A stretch of DNA of 64,000 nucleotides, from NCBI GenBank assembly GCA_004835665.1, contig RBKR01000022.1, forward strand, positions 930,001 to 994,000. Direction: 5' to 3'. This DNA is from Phoma sp. XZ068. Lineage: Eukaryota; Ascomycota; Dothideomycetes; Pleosporales; Didymellaceae. Shown here one piece after another: positions 10,243 to 21,516 of the stretch (position 1 is the stretch's first letter; the number at the start of each line of letters is the position of its first letter). Below the pieces are notes generated by a model that worked only from the letters and a program-made list of their open reading frames with translations, searched no databases and was not told where the DNA came from. Position numbers and translations under genes: made by a program.

Positions 10243-12257
10243 ATGCGCTCCTTCAAGTCCAGATTCCTGTCAGCCGTCGCGTGCGTTGCACCGGCCGTCG
10301 TAGCCGCAGCGCTCCCCAGCCACGAGGTCGCTCGACCGCACAACGAGCACCTGCAGCTAGGTACGCTCCACTCTTATATACCCACCGCTTGCCACCCTCT
10401 AGGCATCTGCTGAACGATAGTAGACATTCAACAGAACTACGCGCAAGCGACCTTCAGCGTGCCCTGCGCTGGCTGTCTGGGCCAAGAGCACACGGACCAG
10501 GATGACGAGTCACTTGTAAGGCCCGCTTCAGGCATCTATTTATGTACACAGCCTTGCTCACCCGCCTCCAGGTGCTGAACTTCACTGCCCACTCCCACGA
10601 CGACGCTTGTGGCTCTTCCAACATCACCATCAACGGTGTTCCTCTCCCCCAAGAATGGGAAGGTGACTACGCATCTGGCTCCGGCTCCTACCAGTATCCC
10701 AGTCCCGCAACCCTCCAGCAGAATGACCAGCCTCGCGACCTGGCTCTTGCATGGAACTCGACCTGTCTTCACGGTGACGCGGAGACGGACGAGGCCGCTC
10801 AAATCCTGACAGTCAACATCAAGTCCATAGACGGCATACCCATCAATTCACCTTCTGGTTTCACAATCTCCTTCAAGCAAAACTCATCCCCGCCTGCCCT
10901 TCTCAGGCTCGAGACCGTCCCGGATCTTGCACCTGAGCTCTCTGACATTTGGCGTGACCCGCCGGCCCATCTTCGATTGGTGTTTGGCAACGCAACCGCA
11001 GAGTCTGAGACATCTCTTGAAGACCAGATCCGCGAGCTGAGAGCGCTCCAGGCTGAACTTGAGGCCATCCAGCAGGCAGTAGCAACAAAGAAGCAGTACA
11101 TCAACTCGCAGATCCGCAAAGAAGCCAAGTGTTTCACGGAAGAGTTGGCGCACTGTGACGGCATCTCTTGCATTCTCAAGACTGTTGCCAGTAGAGCCCA
11201 CGGTGCATGGCGAGTAGTGTCCCTGCGCCTACATTCTGACCACTCCAAAGACATGGGTCGTCCAGAGGAGGTCTACGCCGCGGCCCATGTTGGGTCACAG
11301 CGATATGGCAGCATCAGCGTTGCCACCCCCGATTCAAAAGTGGAGGTACCGAACGCAGAATCGGACTCCGACTCGACCTCAGACTCGGAGCCTCGCCCAT
11401 ACGAAGGATCCACAGGCGAGCTCCCACCACGCCCGCAACAGCGCCAGGCCCCCTACGTCATCGCCCTGGAAATCGCCCTCGGCGTTCTCTGCTGCGGCTG
11501 TCTCGTCGCCATTATCCGGCACAAGTGCTCCAGCCTCCGCACGCGCACCGAGCGCGCCGCCGACTACGAAGAGCGCTACAACGCGCGCGTCTACAAGCGC
11601 GCAGCCCGCCGCCACGCCTGGCGCAACTGGTGGCGCGGCAACTGGCGCAAAGACGCCTCCCGCATCGCCGACTACGAAGAAAAGCGCGCTCTAATCGCCG
11701 ACCAAGAATCCATCCTCGAGACTGCAATGCAGGAGGAGATCCGGCAGTTGCGCGTCGCCCACAATGTCGTCAACGACATCATCCGCGCTGAGGAAGGCCG
11801 CACCTCGACACCTCTGCCGTCGAATCAGAGATGTACTTGCCAGCACCCGCACCCGCACTTCACTCCCGGCCCGGCCTCAGTCACGTCGACATACCCCCCC
11901 TCCACCATCCCCGAAGCCCCCTCCCGCCCACTCTCGCGCACAGACAGCCTCCCCAGCTACCGCTCGCGCGCGCCCAGCGAGCCCCCAACATACGAATCCG
12001 ACACTGAGCCATTTGTCGCGAATGGATTGCAGTACGAGGCGAGGTATGAGAGGCCGTACGAAGGACCATTCGACGCCCAGTACGAGTCCAGCGGAAGAAC
12101 AAGGGCGTACACAGCTTCCTCCCAAGCGGGCGAGTCCGGCCGCTGGACGCCGGAGAGCAGTGTTGTCGATGTCAGCCCGCGGCCGAGTGCGGAGACATTG
12201 AGGCATCCACATAGTATTTTCACGCTGGATGAGAGTGAGAGTGAGGACGAGGTGTAG
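10243..12257 (+). CDS. single-pass type I membrane protein with PPxY-bearing tail
   Basis: I do not recognise the family. The spliced product is 631 residues (exons 10243..10360, 10424..10515, 10572..12257). It starts with a signal peptide (LSAVACVAPAVVAAALP), then an extracytoplasmic part with a CxxC motif (VPCAGCLG), N-glycosylation sites (NFT, NIT, NST, NAT) and paired cysteines (KCFTEELAHCDGISC). One transmembrane helix (VIALEIALGVLCCGCLVAII) is followed by a basic Arg/Trp-rich juxtamembrane stretch and a long low-complexity Ser/Pro tail. The tail has EPPTYES, a PPxY motif of the kind bound by Rsp5-type ubiquitin ligases, plus an LPSY. A helical segment around RELRALQAELEAIQQAV suggests a coiled coil. 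The exon-2 acceptor is ambiguous between two AGs three bases apart (NAGNAG), which would add one residue. It could be a surface sensor or adhesin; that is inference. Confidence 0.82.
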
Positions 12258-14930
12258 CTCTGTTGAAACATTTCATTTGCTTCCAGCGTTTTTCATTCGC
12301 TTCCAGCCTTATTTCTTGGAGTATTTACCGTGTTTGGTTACGCAGGCAAAGGCGTTGGATGTCATTGGCGTTGGTACTGGTGTTGGTGTTGGTTGTGTTA
12401 GTGGTGTGAACGGTGTTGTGCATAAGAATCAGGCGCAGATGGGGAACCTCGCCTACTAATCTCTCTGAATCCCCGTGTATAATAAGGATATAAATACAAA
12501 CATTGAATCGAATTGAAATCGAATATGGAATCATAGTCGTGGAGTCATCGTATTATCGAGCTTGGGGAGGGAAAGTCAGGCATTCCTCTATTATTGCAGA
12601 CTTGTATAACGTCCATCTGCGTTCGCAAACCCCCGTGCCGCAATAACATCACAGATTTGACACCACAAGTATTCCCAAACTGCTGTTCTTCCTCTGCTAC
12701 CACGCACCAAGCCTACGACTATTTGTCTATAGCACGAGGGTTTGCAACGCAGAATCACACACCCAGGTAGTCTTGAACCACATTGTCGCTCGTCTCTTCT
12801 CATCCACAAGATCTGCAATGCCCGAGACCCCATATATCAACACTACATCTGAGCATCACTCACACATCAGTACAAGGACCAAGTAGCGGGAAGCCCGCAG
12901 TCTTTCCATCTAATTAGTCGATTCTGAGTAGACGGGTTTCCGCCTTGAAAGGACAGCTTTACGAGGACTTGGCTGCGTTTTGCATCGCCCGCCGCCGTAC
13001 CGCGAACTGATCTTCTAGGCCACCGAGATTGTCAAAGCATGTCGGCAGAGCGTGTAGACTGGTGGATAGAACGCTGCTGAGACCGCTGAGGGTAATGTAA
13101 AGCGTGATTAGAAGAATGGAAATGGATGAGGGATAAGCATAAAGAAGTGTGATGTGGTTGAGGAATAATCGGGAAATAGATCCGTTGAAGCCACTGGGGG
13201 AGGTAGTTTGATGTGGTGAAATGCTGGTTGATTTGGTACTGGAAACTGGGAAAGCACCCTTGGAACAATAGTGTTAGCGACGATAATGAATGACTGTGGT
13301 GGTGGTGGTGGTGGTGGTGAGTAGCAAGTTATGAAAGCTGGTATGGGCTTGGTATGTGAAGATGATTACAAGAGAATAGTGGTCGCCTTTCCTTTATTTC
13401 ATACCTCAAAGTAATTGATATATGCACTGGTTTCATCAGAAGCAAGCAAGCTAGTAGTTCACCGCATTCGCCCTCATCCACGAATTCACAACACTCCCCC
13501 AACATCGCCCAATCCCCTCGCACCAAGTTCGCATTCTAGAAATCAGCTACCTCCAGGTGTTGAGTAGCCACCCTCCATAAAACATTCCTGCTCAGACATA
13601 CTTGACCTGGGGGGCTAATTAATCGTGAGTGACCTTGAGTAAACACGCACAACCTCATCAGAAACATCTCTACACAAACGACTCGCTAGGAAGGATCCGA
13701 GGGTCGATATCCTTCCCTCGCGCCTGCTGACTGCTTAACAGGCTCATCACGCAACTGAGCATCCGCAGTGTAAATCCCAACGTGTCTTTCGTTCGCAGGT
13801 AAACCCGCACCTGCGTTGTATCTGCGGACTGATGATGGGTGGGACACACGACCGACCCTAGAACGTAGAGCTAACCACGCCGTCTATTACTCACGTTTCC
13901 CGCTTGAAAGTGTCGTAATGGGAAGGGTGTTTACTTGATTTCTCCTGTTTAGATGGGTGTATTGTAGTATTGTAAAGGGGGATGTGCTAGGCTCTGAGGT
14001 AAGCGTTAGTACCTAGGTGTCTACACATTCGATTAATACCGTGTGATAGGGTGCGAGAGGTTGTCATATCGAAAACATGGAAGACAAGGACGTATTTAGT
14101 GTTTATTGGTCTGAATTGGTAGCCTACAGTCGGAAGGAAGCAATGTCTACCGGGTTGTCGAACGGCAGACAATCCCATACAGAAAGTCGATCGTGGGCAG
14201 TAATTGAAGATGAAGTCACAGACACGATTTAGTAATTTAGAACAAAGTAGCGAAGCAAAGCCAAACTTTCAAAGTAGACATCCCCAGCGATAAAACGAGT
14301 CTAGACAAGAGTAGAGGTACACGTAGCTACTTATATATACAACTACGAGGGGCCTCGTGTATACTATAGTACTAAGCATAGCCCGTGTGGAGTTATCACC
14401 ACCTCACATTAACATTAAACCACTTTGAATTCTTGTAAATTGACAAGGGCAGACACTTTTTAGCATAGACACCGTATAGGAGGATATAAGCGCATGTGAA
14501 GGACTGTTGTAAGTTTTGCATGGAGGGTAGTACACTTTAGACGATACTTGGGATAGTGTTATGTTGATGTATAGTAAATGATGATGCGTTTGTTGAGTTG
14601 TGTATGAAATTGGTCAAGGGATGCTGTAGAGTTTGCAGCATTGGGGGTTTGTGGTACCCAGGGATGGACGATAGTTAATGATTTTGGCAAAGTCAGATAG
14701 TAGATAGTCGCTGAAACGAGAAAGTCATTGGATACAGAATCTACTGAGTCCTTGCACACTAATTGTTGATGATTCTTTGATTGATTCCTGATGAATTGAT
14801 TGATGAGTGCAGAACACCACTGATGCCAAATACAATAATGCTACAGCTCCCTCCTCTCCCCTCCCTCCTCCTTCCCACATCTACTCTCCTATCATACACA
14901 CACCACACCATAGTCATGTAATAAGTACGT
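12258..14930. other. 2.7-kb gene-free stretch between convergent genes
   Basis: No coding gene is supported. The stretch includes a GTT/GGT-rich patch near 12360-12420 and a TGG microsatellite. Open frames are short and scattered on both strands. It could hold non-coding transcripts or long 3' ends, but nothing in the sequence shows this. Confidence 0.5.
13296..13319. repeat. TGG trinucleotide microsatellite
   Basis: About eight uninterrupted TGG units lie in the non-coding stretch between two convergent genes. Confidence 0.9.
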
Positions 14931-16226
14931 CTACCTTCTCCTCAAATACCAATTAAACGCCAACTGCCCCGTCTCAACATGAAACGGCGTCGGCACCTCG
15001 GCCAACCCGGGCCTGGCAACGGGATGTCTCAAATACACAGCGGCGCAGATGTTCTGATTGACCTCGAGATAGCGCGGGATGAATGCAAACGCACTCATGT
15101 AGTCTCTCGGGCGCCAGGGTGTCGCGTACGGCGCTGCTGCATTACGGCTGTTCCACGCACTCGTGTGCTCGGTCTCGAGACGCAGTTTTTCAAAGGCGGA
15201 GCGCAGTTTCGAGGCGTCTTCGGTGCTGAAGAGGGGTTCGGGGGCGTCCGAGGGTGTGGCTGCGGGGGTGGTGTGCCCTGCCAACTGCGTCTTGAGGAAG
15301 TCGAGTTGGGTGTCGAGGGTGGAGATGGACTCGGGGCTTGCGCTTCTCCACAGGCCGATTGCGCGCTTGACGGTTGCGCGGAAGGCGCGGAATTTCTGCT
15401 TGTCTTTTGCGCCGACGGGCTCGGAGAGGACGGCGTCGACGTCGGTCATGAGGGCTTGGAGGTGCTTTTTCAGCTCGGCCGGGGTGGGCTCCTCGCCTTT
15501 GGAGGGGACGACGACTTCAGGCGCGTGCTGGCGGGGTGTCTGGCCGCCGGAGGCTTCGCGGGCTTCGGCGCGGGCGGCGGCCTTTTCTTTGGCGACGCGG
15601 CGGGCGGTCGAGGAGCGTTCCTTTTGAGCACCGGTAGCGAACATGACGCTCGACGGCTCGACCTGGAACATGTCGCCCGGGTTGAGCATGTAGCCGGGGT
15701 AGGGCATCTTCTTGCCGTTGACCTTGACCAGCCCGTGCACGCAGAACTGGCGGGCCTGGCGGACGCTGCTCGCAAACAGGGCGCGGAAGACGGCCGTGTC
15801 CAGACGGCGCTCGATCGGGTAGTAGGCCATCTGCATGTAGGGCGTCATGGGCGGGCTGCGGACCTTGCCCTCGCTGTCTGCACCGGCACCCCTTCCCGCG
15901 GCCTGCTCGCTGCCGTCGTGGCGGGCGAGGTACTTGTGGTCCATGGGCACGACGGCGGGCAGCGAGCGCTTGAACAGACGCGCCCACTTCTTCTCGCGGA
16001 TCTGCTCGCCGTGGTAGGCGCGCGTGTCGGCCTTGGCGGTCCACTTCTGCTGGAAGAAGGTGCGGAAGCCGGTGTTGGGCGGGCGCAGCTGCGAGAGGCT
16101 GTACAGCGTCCAGCGCGACATGTCCTGCCGGACTTTCTGCGGGGATTAGCAGCCATTGGGGAATTGAGCAGCCACGGGTGGGCGTACCAGCTTCTTCAGC
16201 GAGTGGAATCTCGGCTTCTTCCTCAT
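14931..16226 (-). CDS. NAM9: mitochondrial small-subunit ribosomal protein uS4m (Nam9)
   Basis: This is the uS4 protein of the mitochondrial ribosome, which binds 12S-type rRNA early in small-subunit assembly. The 414-residue product is encoded by exons 16226..16188 and 16136..14931 with a 51-bp intron. It opens with MRKKPRFHSLKKL and a Nam9-like RWTLYSLSQL. The S4 RNA-binding domain is visible around residues 125-180 (RRLDTAVFRALFASSVRQAR, then FCVHGLVKVNGKKMPYPGY and LNPGDMFQVEP). A long Ala/Lys/Glu-rich insertion follows, with a C-terminal segment AFIPRYLEVNQNICAAVYL typical of fungal homologues. Divergent start codons place it only 222 bp from the La gene. Its antisense strand is open for over 400 codons, a by-product of GC-rich codon use. 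Confidence 0.93.
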
Positions 16227-16448
16227 GGCGGCGATGGGTGTGATGTGTTGGAGGTGTAGACTCGCCCGTCGTCAAGCATCGACGTCGAAATCTCAGGGCC
16301 GCCGCGCTAGCACCTGGTAGCGCCGCGGGAAAAAATCCCCACTGGAGCTCTACCACGACGTCTGCCTGCGCTGCGCTGCGACTCACACCTGCCGTAGAAA
16401 ATTGCCTGGACCGCCTGCACCCCCCCGCGACCCAGCACACCCGTCACA
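16227..16448. promoter_or_regulatory. compact bidirectional promoter, uS4m / La
   Basis: Only 222 bp separate the start codons of two divergent RNA-binding, translation-related genes. Both promoters and both 5' leaders must fit here. No individual element is assigned. Confidence 0.6.
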
Positions 16449-17837
16449 ATGGCCGACACGACGACTGCCCCCGAGCAGCCCAAGAGTGAGCCGCGCGCAT
16501 GCCTGAGACCTGACGAGCCCTGACTGACGCCCGCAGCTGTCGACACGCGCCCGACCGACGGCGAGGAGATCCTGGACCTCAATGGCGCCGACAAGAAGAG
16601 CGACCGTCGCGAGGACCGCCGCGACAACCGCGACAGCCGTGGTGGGCGCGGCGGGCGCGGCGGGCGAGGACGAGGTGGGCCCCGCGGCGGCGGTGGCTTC
16701 AAGAACAGAAAGTGCGTATACCCTTCCATGCTCAGCAAGATGCTGCGATACTGCAATACTGCGACTGCAATACTGCGACTGCAATGCTGACTCTGCAGGG
16801 CGCGCAACAACGAGTTCGAGGACCTGCCCGAGACCGACGACCCGGTCGAGATCCGCAACCAGGTCGAGTTCTACTTCTCCACCCACAACCTCGTCACCGA
16901 CGAGCACCTCTTCAAGGAGCTCGACGGCCCCAAGAACCGCCCCGTCAGCATCAAGCACATTGCCGACTTCAAGCGCATGCGCCGCTTCCAGCCCTACACC
17001 GCCATCGTGACCGCCCTGCGCGAGAGCAAGGACCTTGTTGTTGTCGACGACGGCGAGCACGCCGGCCCCGGCAACGAGGCCGTCAAGCGCAAGGAGCCCA
17101 TCTCCGTCCCCGCCAAGGACGACGACGAGAAGAACCCGCCCTCGACCGCCGACCTCTTCTTCCGCCTGCAGCGCGCCTCGTCCAACGACCTCGGCCGCAG
17201 CGCCTACGTCAAGGGCTTCGGCGATGAGGAAGCCGGCCAGATTGCCCTCGAGCAGTTCTTCCGCCCCTTCGGCGCCGTCATGGTGCGCAAGCGCCGCGAG
17301 AACGACGGCTCCTTCAAGGGCTCCGTCTTTGTCGAATTCGACTCCGAGGACTCCCAGAAGCAGTTCCTCGCCCTCGACCCCGCCCCCAAGTTCAACGACA
17401 ACGAGCTCACCCGCATGGGCAAGAAGGAGTACTCGGAGATGAAGTGCGCAGAAAAGGGCATCAAGCCCGAGTGGGAGCGCGAGGACCGACCCCACCGGGA
17501 CGGTCGTGACCGTGACAACCGATCTGGCGGCCGAGGCGGACGTGGTGGTCGCGGTGGTCGTGGTGGACGGGGAGGCCGTGGCGGCCGCGACGACCGCAAC
17601 CGCCGCGACACACGCTCCAAGCGCGACCGCAGCGGCTCCGTCGACGGCGACGACTGGAAGAACCGCCGCGACCGCTTCCAGAACGGCAAGACCGACGCCC
17701 CCAAGGAGACCAAGGAAATTGAGCGCGACGCCCACGGCGTCCCTGTCGTCAAGGACACGAGCAACAAGCGCAAGGCTGATGAGGAGGCCGGCGGTGACGA
17801 TAAGAAGAGTAAGCTTGAGATTAAGGAGGATGCATGA
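16449..17837 (+). CDS. LHP1: La protein (Lhp1/Sla1 homologue)
   Basis: This is La, the nuclear chaperone that binds the 3' oligo-U of RNA polymerase III transcripts such as pre-tRNAs. Exons 16449..16485, 16537..16711 and 16799..17837 give 416 residues. An N-terminal RGG-rich stretch precedes the La motif (IRNQVEFYFSTHNLVTDEHL, then FKRMRRFQPYTAIVTALRES). An RRM follows (SAYVKGFGDEEAGQIALEQF, with VFVEFDSEDSQKQFL as the RNP1-like strand). The C-terminal part is a second RGG box (repeated GGRGGRGG) and a basic tail with KRKADEE, a likely nuclear localisation signal. RGG boxes on both ends are more extensive than in yeast Lhp1. The second intron contains a 14-bp tandem repeat. Confidence 0.94.
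16755..16786. repeat. 14-bp tandem repeat inside La intron 2
   Basis: The unit AATACTGCGACTGC occurs twice in tandem and starts a third time, just before the intron acceptor. It lies wholly within the intron. Confidence 0.85.
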
Positions 17838-19961
17838 ACAATAACATCTCTGGAAGGACTTGTGGTGGTGGTGGTGGATGATGCCTGCATACACGGCGTT
17901 CTGGTTGCGTGCTTTCCATGCCATGGTTCTCGTTCTCGATACCATACGAATTGATTGGACTGGGTGGCTGAATAGCTGAATGGCTAGGTGGGAAAAAGTA
18001 TCATTATCGCATATATTATGCTAAACTAACTATACGTTATGCTAAACTCGCCTTACCTTGGTCGTATCATTTGCTGCTTCCATGTAGCGTGCCTCTACCA
18101 CTCTGCCATTTGTATACCATGCTATCCTATCTTATCCTTTGGCTGCTTGGAAAGTCATGTACGTATGCATCTTGGTGTACTGCACCTTTTGAATTGGTCT
18201 TGTTTTTGTACTGCTGTATAGGGTATACTTAGTTTGATATCGCTATTGCTATCTTCCTTTGAGTTGTGTGCTGTGGGATTGTTGGTTGCTGGGGCGCTGT
18301 GCTGTGGCATACTTTATGCTACTAGCCTTTCTTAGTTTTTGTCTGCTGTGGAAAGTAGTGTGTAAAGCAGTGTGCATACATCTCCTCAACCACAGCAGCA
18401 GCAGCAGCAGCACGAAGAAGGAAGGATTCAATCGTCTTCAGCGTTATCACGGTATGTATATTTATATAGATTATGCTATCCTCGCTGGCTTGGCGATGTT
18501 GCTGCGGCTATGAAGACTATGGTGAAGAATCAGTTTCCTATCCCACTATGCTCTGCCATGCCATCCTTTCCCATGCAGCCAACTTATCCTATCCTTCATC
18601 CTGCTTACAAAGTACTATATATATACGACTATGTATTCTCTCGCCTGCGACACCAAGAAGGATTTGCATCTGAATCCGGATTCGACGTTGCTTGAACCGG
18701 CACATGCAGATTGTGCTAATTTTAGCCTCTGTATCTGTTTCTTGAACCGCATGTTGCAGAAGCATGCGTTGCACGTCGAGTTGGCTGCTATTTTGTATTG
18801 TTCACTCTGCGTTTTGGTGTAGGGTACTGTGTACGTGTATACATCTCCTCGGTCCGTCGGGGCATGAAAGGTTTGATGTTGGATATGCTTTTGGATTTGG
18901 ATTTGTTTCCACCAGCATATGTACATACTTGGATTATACTAACCTTGCTGTTAATGTCTGCTGCTTTAACAGTATGTTGTGGGCTCTTTATTCCCTATGT
19001 CGCTGTTGTTTCCTATCCCATGCCGCCATGCTCTCCCATGCCGCGAACTTATCCTTCGTCTGTGCTGAATAAAGTAGTATGTACAGTACGTGTGTATCTC
19101 CTTGGCCCGCTGGTCCACAGGATCAGAAGTCGAGTTTGAATTTGAATTTGGACTTTACTTTGTTTGCACCAGCAGATATACACTATATTTGCTAACCTTG
19201 GCAGTGGCTGAAGAATTATTGTTTTGCATCCCACCATGTTTTACCCTGCCATACCACTCTTTACCCTGCCATGCCACGCTCTACCCTAGCTTTACCCTCT
19301 AGATTCAGTAATATGTACTGTATGCATCTCCTCGGCCCGCTGCACCCTTCAAAATCCTCTTCGTCTTCGTCTTCGCACCGGCACATATACATCATGCTTA
19401 CCTTGGCATTGCTATCTGCTGCTTTGAAACGCATGTCATAACAACCATTCTTTCCCATCCTGCTGTTTTACCCTACCTACCCATCTAACAGTATTTCACC
19501 CTCATATGCTTGATTCTTGGTCCCGCCATACCCTACACAGCATGCAATTCGCCAACCCATCGCAGCCTCCCCGAAGGATTCTCCCGCACCCCTGCCACGC
19601 GACAAAACCCGCCTAGCCCACGGAGAAATCCAGCATCCTCATCCTTCGCCAAGCCTCATTTCTGCCCCCAGCCTCAGCAACTGAATACCGCAGTCGCTTC
19701 CTCGTGCTCGATCCCCGGCCGTTAAGGCGCTAGGGGTCTTGGAGGTTAATGCTGGGGCACTGGGGCTGATTGCGCTTGATAAGAAAGGATGGGCGTCGCT
19801 CGTTGCGCGTCGTTGTTGTCGCTTTCTCTACTTATCGCGTTGTGCTAATTAATTGCCCATCCTACTAAGCAGCTTCTAATCAACCTGCCTACAACTCGCC
19901 TCGCCGTCGCATCGCTGTTCCCAACTCACTCACCTACGCATATGCATACACACATCCCAGC
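17838..19961. other. 2.1-kb gene-free stretch dominated by degenerate repeats
   Basis: No coding gene is supported here. Open frames on both strands are interrupted and follow the repeat periodicity. The array itself is listed separately. Confidence 0.6.
18379..19440. repeat. degenerate tandem array, unit about 230 bp
   Basis: Recurring landmarks show diverged direct repeats. CATCTCCT or a close variant starts at 18379, about 18631, 18842, 19095 and 19325. A segment like TCTGCTGCTTT..GCATGT recurs near 18736, 18956, 19203 and 19418. AACTTATCCT occurs near 18582 and 19045. Steps are 215-255 bp. At least five units are visible, and a weaker one may start near 18118. Units differ by many substitutions and small indels. 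A CAG run (18393-18413) sits in the first unit. Confidence 0.7.
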
Positions 19962-20806
19962 ATGCACTTCGCCGCCTTCTTCCCTTTCCTCGCTTTAATT
20001 AGCACCGCCTCCGCAGCAAGCCAGATCTCCCTCTTCACAGACGACAATTGCCAGGAGGTGTACAAAGGGCTTGAAGGACCGAATGGGTATCCAAACGGGA
20101 GTTGTACGGATTTTAGGAGGAGTGGGGAGTATGGTAGTTTGCAGGTTGTTGGGTTGGATGGGGGGTGTGCTGGTGCGTAGCTGTTCCTTACCTACATTGC
20201 ACCCGTCGGGATGTGTTGAACCACCGTGGGAGTAGTTCGGCAGACGCGTTTGTGGGGGTGTGCTAACGTGGAGCGTATATTGATGTGTGTGTAGTAACAA
20301 TCTACGTCAACGACCCCACAACCACAATATGCGGTGGCGCACAGCAGGAAATCTCCATCGGCGAGTGCTGGAACAGCACGTACGTGTACTACAGCATCGA
20401 CATGTGCGATGTCGGTGCCATCACATCGACACTACCATCACCATCTGCGTCCGCGTCGTCGTCGAGCACGCCTGCACCTTCAACGTCCGCCGTGCCATCC
20501 TCCAGGCCAATGACCGCAGCCCTGGCAGGCGGCATCGTCGGTGGCCTGGCTGGTCTCGCACTGCTCCTCGGTATTGCAGGCTTGCTGTTCGTTAGGAAGC
20601 GCCGTGCGCGGCGAGCGGGCGGGGGCGAACACCGCGGCGGTGAATTTACAGAGATGGACGCAGATCGCAATCGCTACGAGGTTGGCGAGGGCAAGGTCGT
20701 GTACAAGAGTGTTGCGGCCGAGGTGGCGCAGCCGGCGGTTGAATTGCCGGGGAGCGAGTTGGGGAGACACGAATTAACGGGGGGAGAGGAGAGGGGGAAG
20801 CGGTAG
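19962..20806 (+). CDS. small type I membrane protein, cysteine-containing ectodomain
   Basis: I do not recognise a named family. The 240-residue product comes from exons 19962..20172 and 20295..20806 (122-bp intron; GCTG/gtgcgt joins TAACAATC to give GCAVTIYVN). It has a signal peptide (MHFAAFFPFLALISTASA), then a short ectodomain with conserved-looking cysteines (DDNCQEVY, GSCTDF, TTICGG, GECWNSTYVYYSIDMCD). A Ser/Pro-rich stalk follows. A Gly/Ala/Leu transmembrane helix (AALAGGIVGGLAGLALLLGI, then AGLLFV) precedes RKRRARR as stop-transfer and a charged cytosolic tail. The plan resembles fungal cell-wall-stress-sensor-like proteins, but no WSC signature is visible. It is probably at the cell surface. 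Confidence 0.82.
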
Positions 20807-21413
20807 TGTCGTGGTGAGATGGAGGGGAGTGCGTTCGAATAGGCTTGCAAGGATCATAAATGGAACAATGGTATGAGAAAGCCTGAATGATAAGATTGGA
20901 ATGTGCAAGACAGAGACGTGAGCTGTGAAGGGATTGAATGAGTGTTGAATATGAATGCGTTCTGTCAGGCTTGCAACTACACATTTTGGAAGCAAGAGAG
21001 CAAGACAGGAAAAAGACTAAAAGGACAGCACTAGTGGGAAAATGCTGCTGGATAGACGTGAGTAGGTACAAAACCAATTGACATAACTCACCTTCTCTAT
21101 CAAACCATAGTATTATGTGAGAGTACAAAAGGAGCGGAAGAAGGCAAAAAAACAAATAGTAATATCCTGCGTACACAAGAAGCTGCAGCCGGACGTCTAC
21201 CCCAGGCACATGTCACCACCGGCCCCAAGGACCATTCGAGTGCAAAGCATAAAGAAAAAGAATGCAAAAAGATTGGAAATGCAAAATGACACGAGTGGGG
21301 TTCTATAGTACCTACTCAAGTTCCACCACTATGACGCTCGTCACGTGCCGTCACGCACCACTCGAGTGCAAAGCATAAAAGAAGATAATGCAAAACAGAT
21401 CAAAAATACAAAA
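20807..21413. other. intergenic, includes a partial tRNA copy
   Basis: No protein gene is seen. The stretch ends with a direct duplication that carries a copy of the last 16 bases of the adjacent tRNA-Leu. Confidence 0.6.
21231..21303 (-). repeat. partial duplicate of tRNA-Leu 3' end and trailer
   Basis: About 73 bp here match 21357-21430 with scattered differences, offset by 126-127 bp. The copy covers the tRNA trailer region and the last 16 bases of the tRNA (21288-21303, equal to 21415-21430), then diverges inside the T arm. It cannot fold as a tRNA. Confidence 0.85.
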
Positions 21414-21516
21414 TGACACGAGTGGGGTTCGAACCCACGCACATTTCTGTAGTAGAGATCTCAGCGCAGACAAACTCGCTTAAATCTACCGCCTTAGACC
21501 ACTCGGCCATCGTGTC
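21414..21516 (-). tRNA. tRNA-Leu (anticodon UAA) with intron
   Basis: On the minus strand a 7-bp acceptor stem (GACACGA with TCGTGTC) closes a cloverleaf. Discriminator A is at 21414. The leucine D arm is GGCCGAGTGGTCTAAGG and the T loop is GTTCGAAC. An extra arm (ACA-GAAA-TGT) marks a class II tRNA. The anticodon stem GTAGA/TCTAC presents TAA at 21480-21482. About 21 nt (roughly 21458-21478) after anticodon position 37 form the standard-position intron. Nothing essential is missing. Confidence 0.93.

Noticed and set aside
14979..16259. A 426-codon open frame on the plus strand, opposite uS4m
   Set aside because: It is the antisense of a well-supported gene; its Gly/Ala/Val-rich content follows from GC-rich codons of uS4m.
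16383..17945. A 520-codon open frame on the minus strand, opposite La
   Set aside because: It mirrors the La exons and even runs through both La introns; composition is a mirror of Arg/Gly-rich coding.
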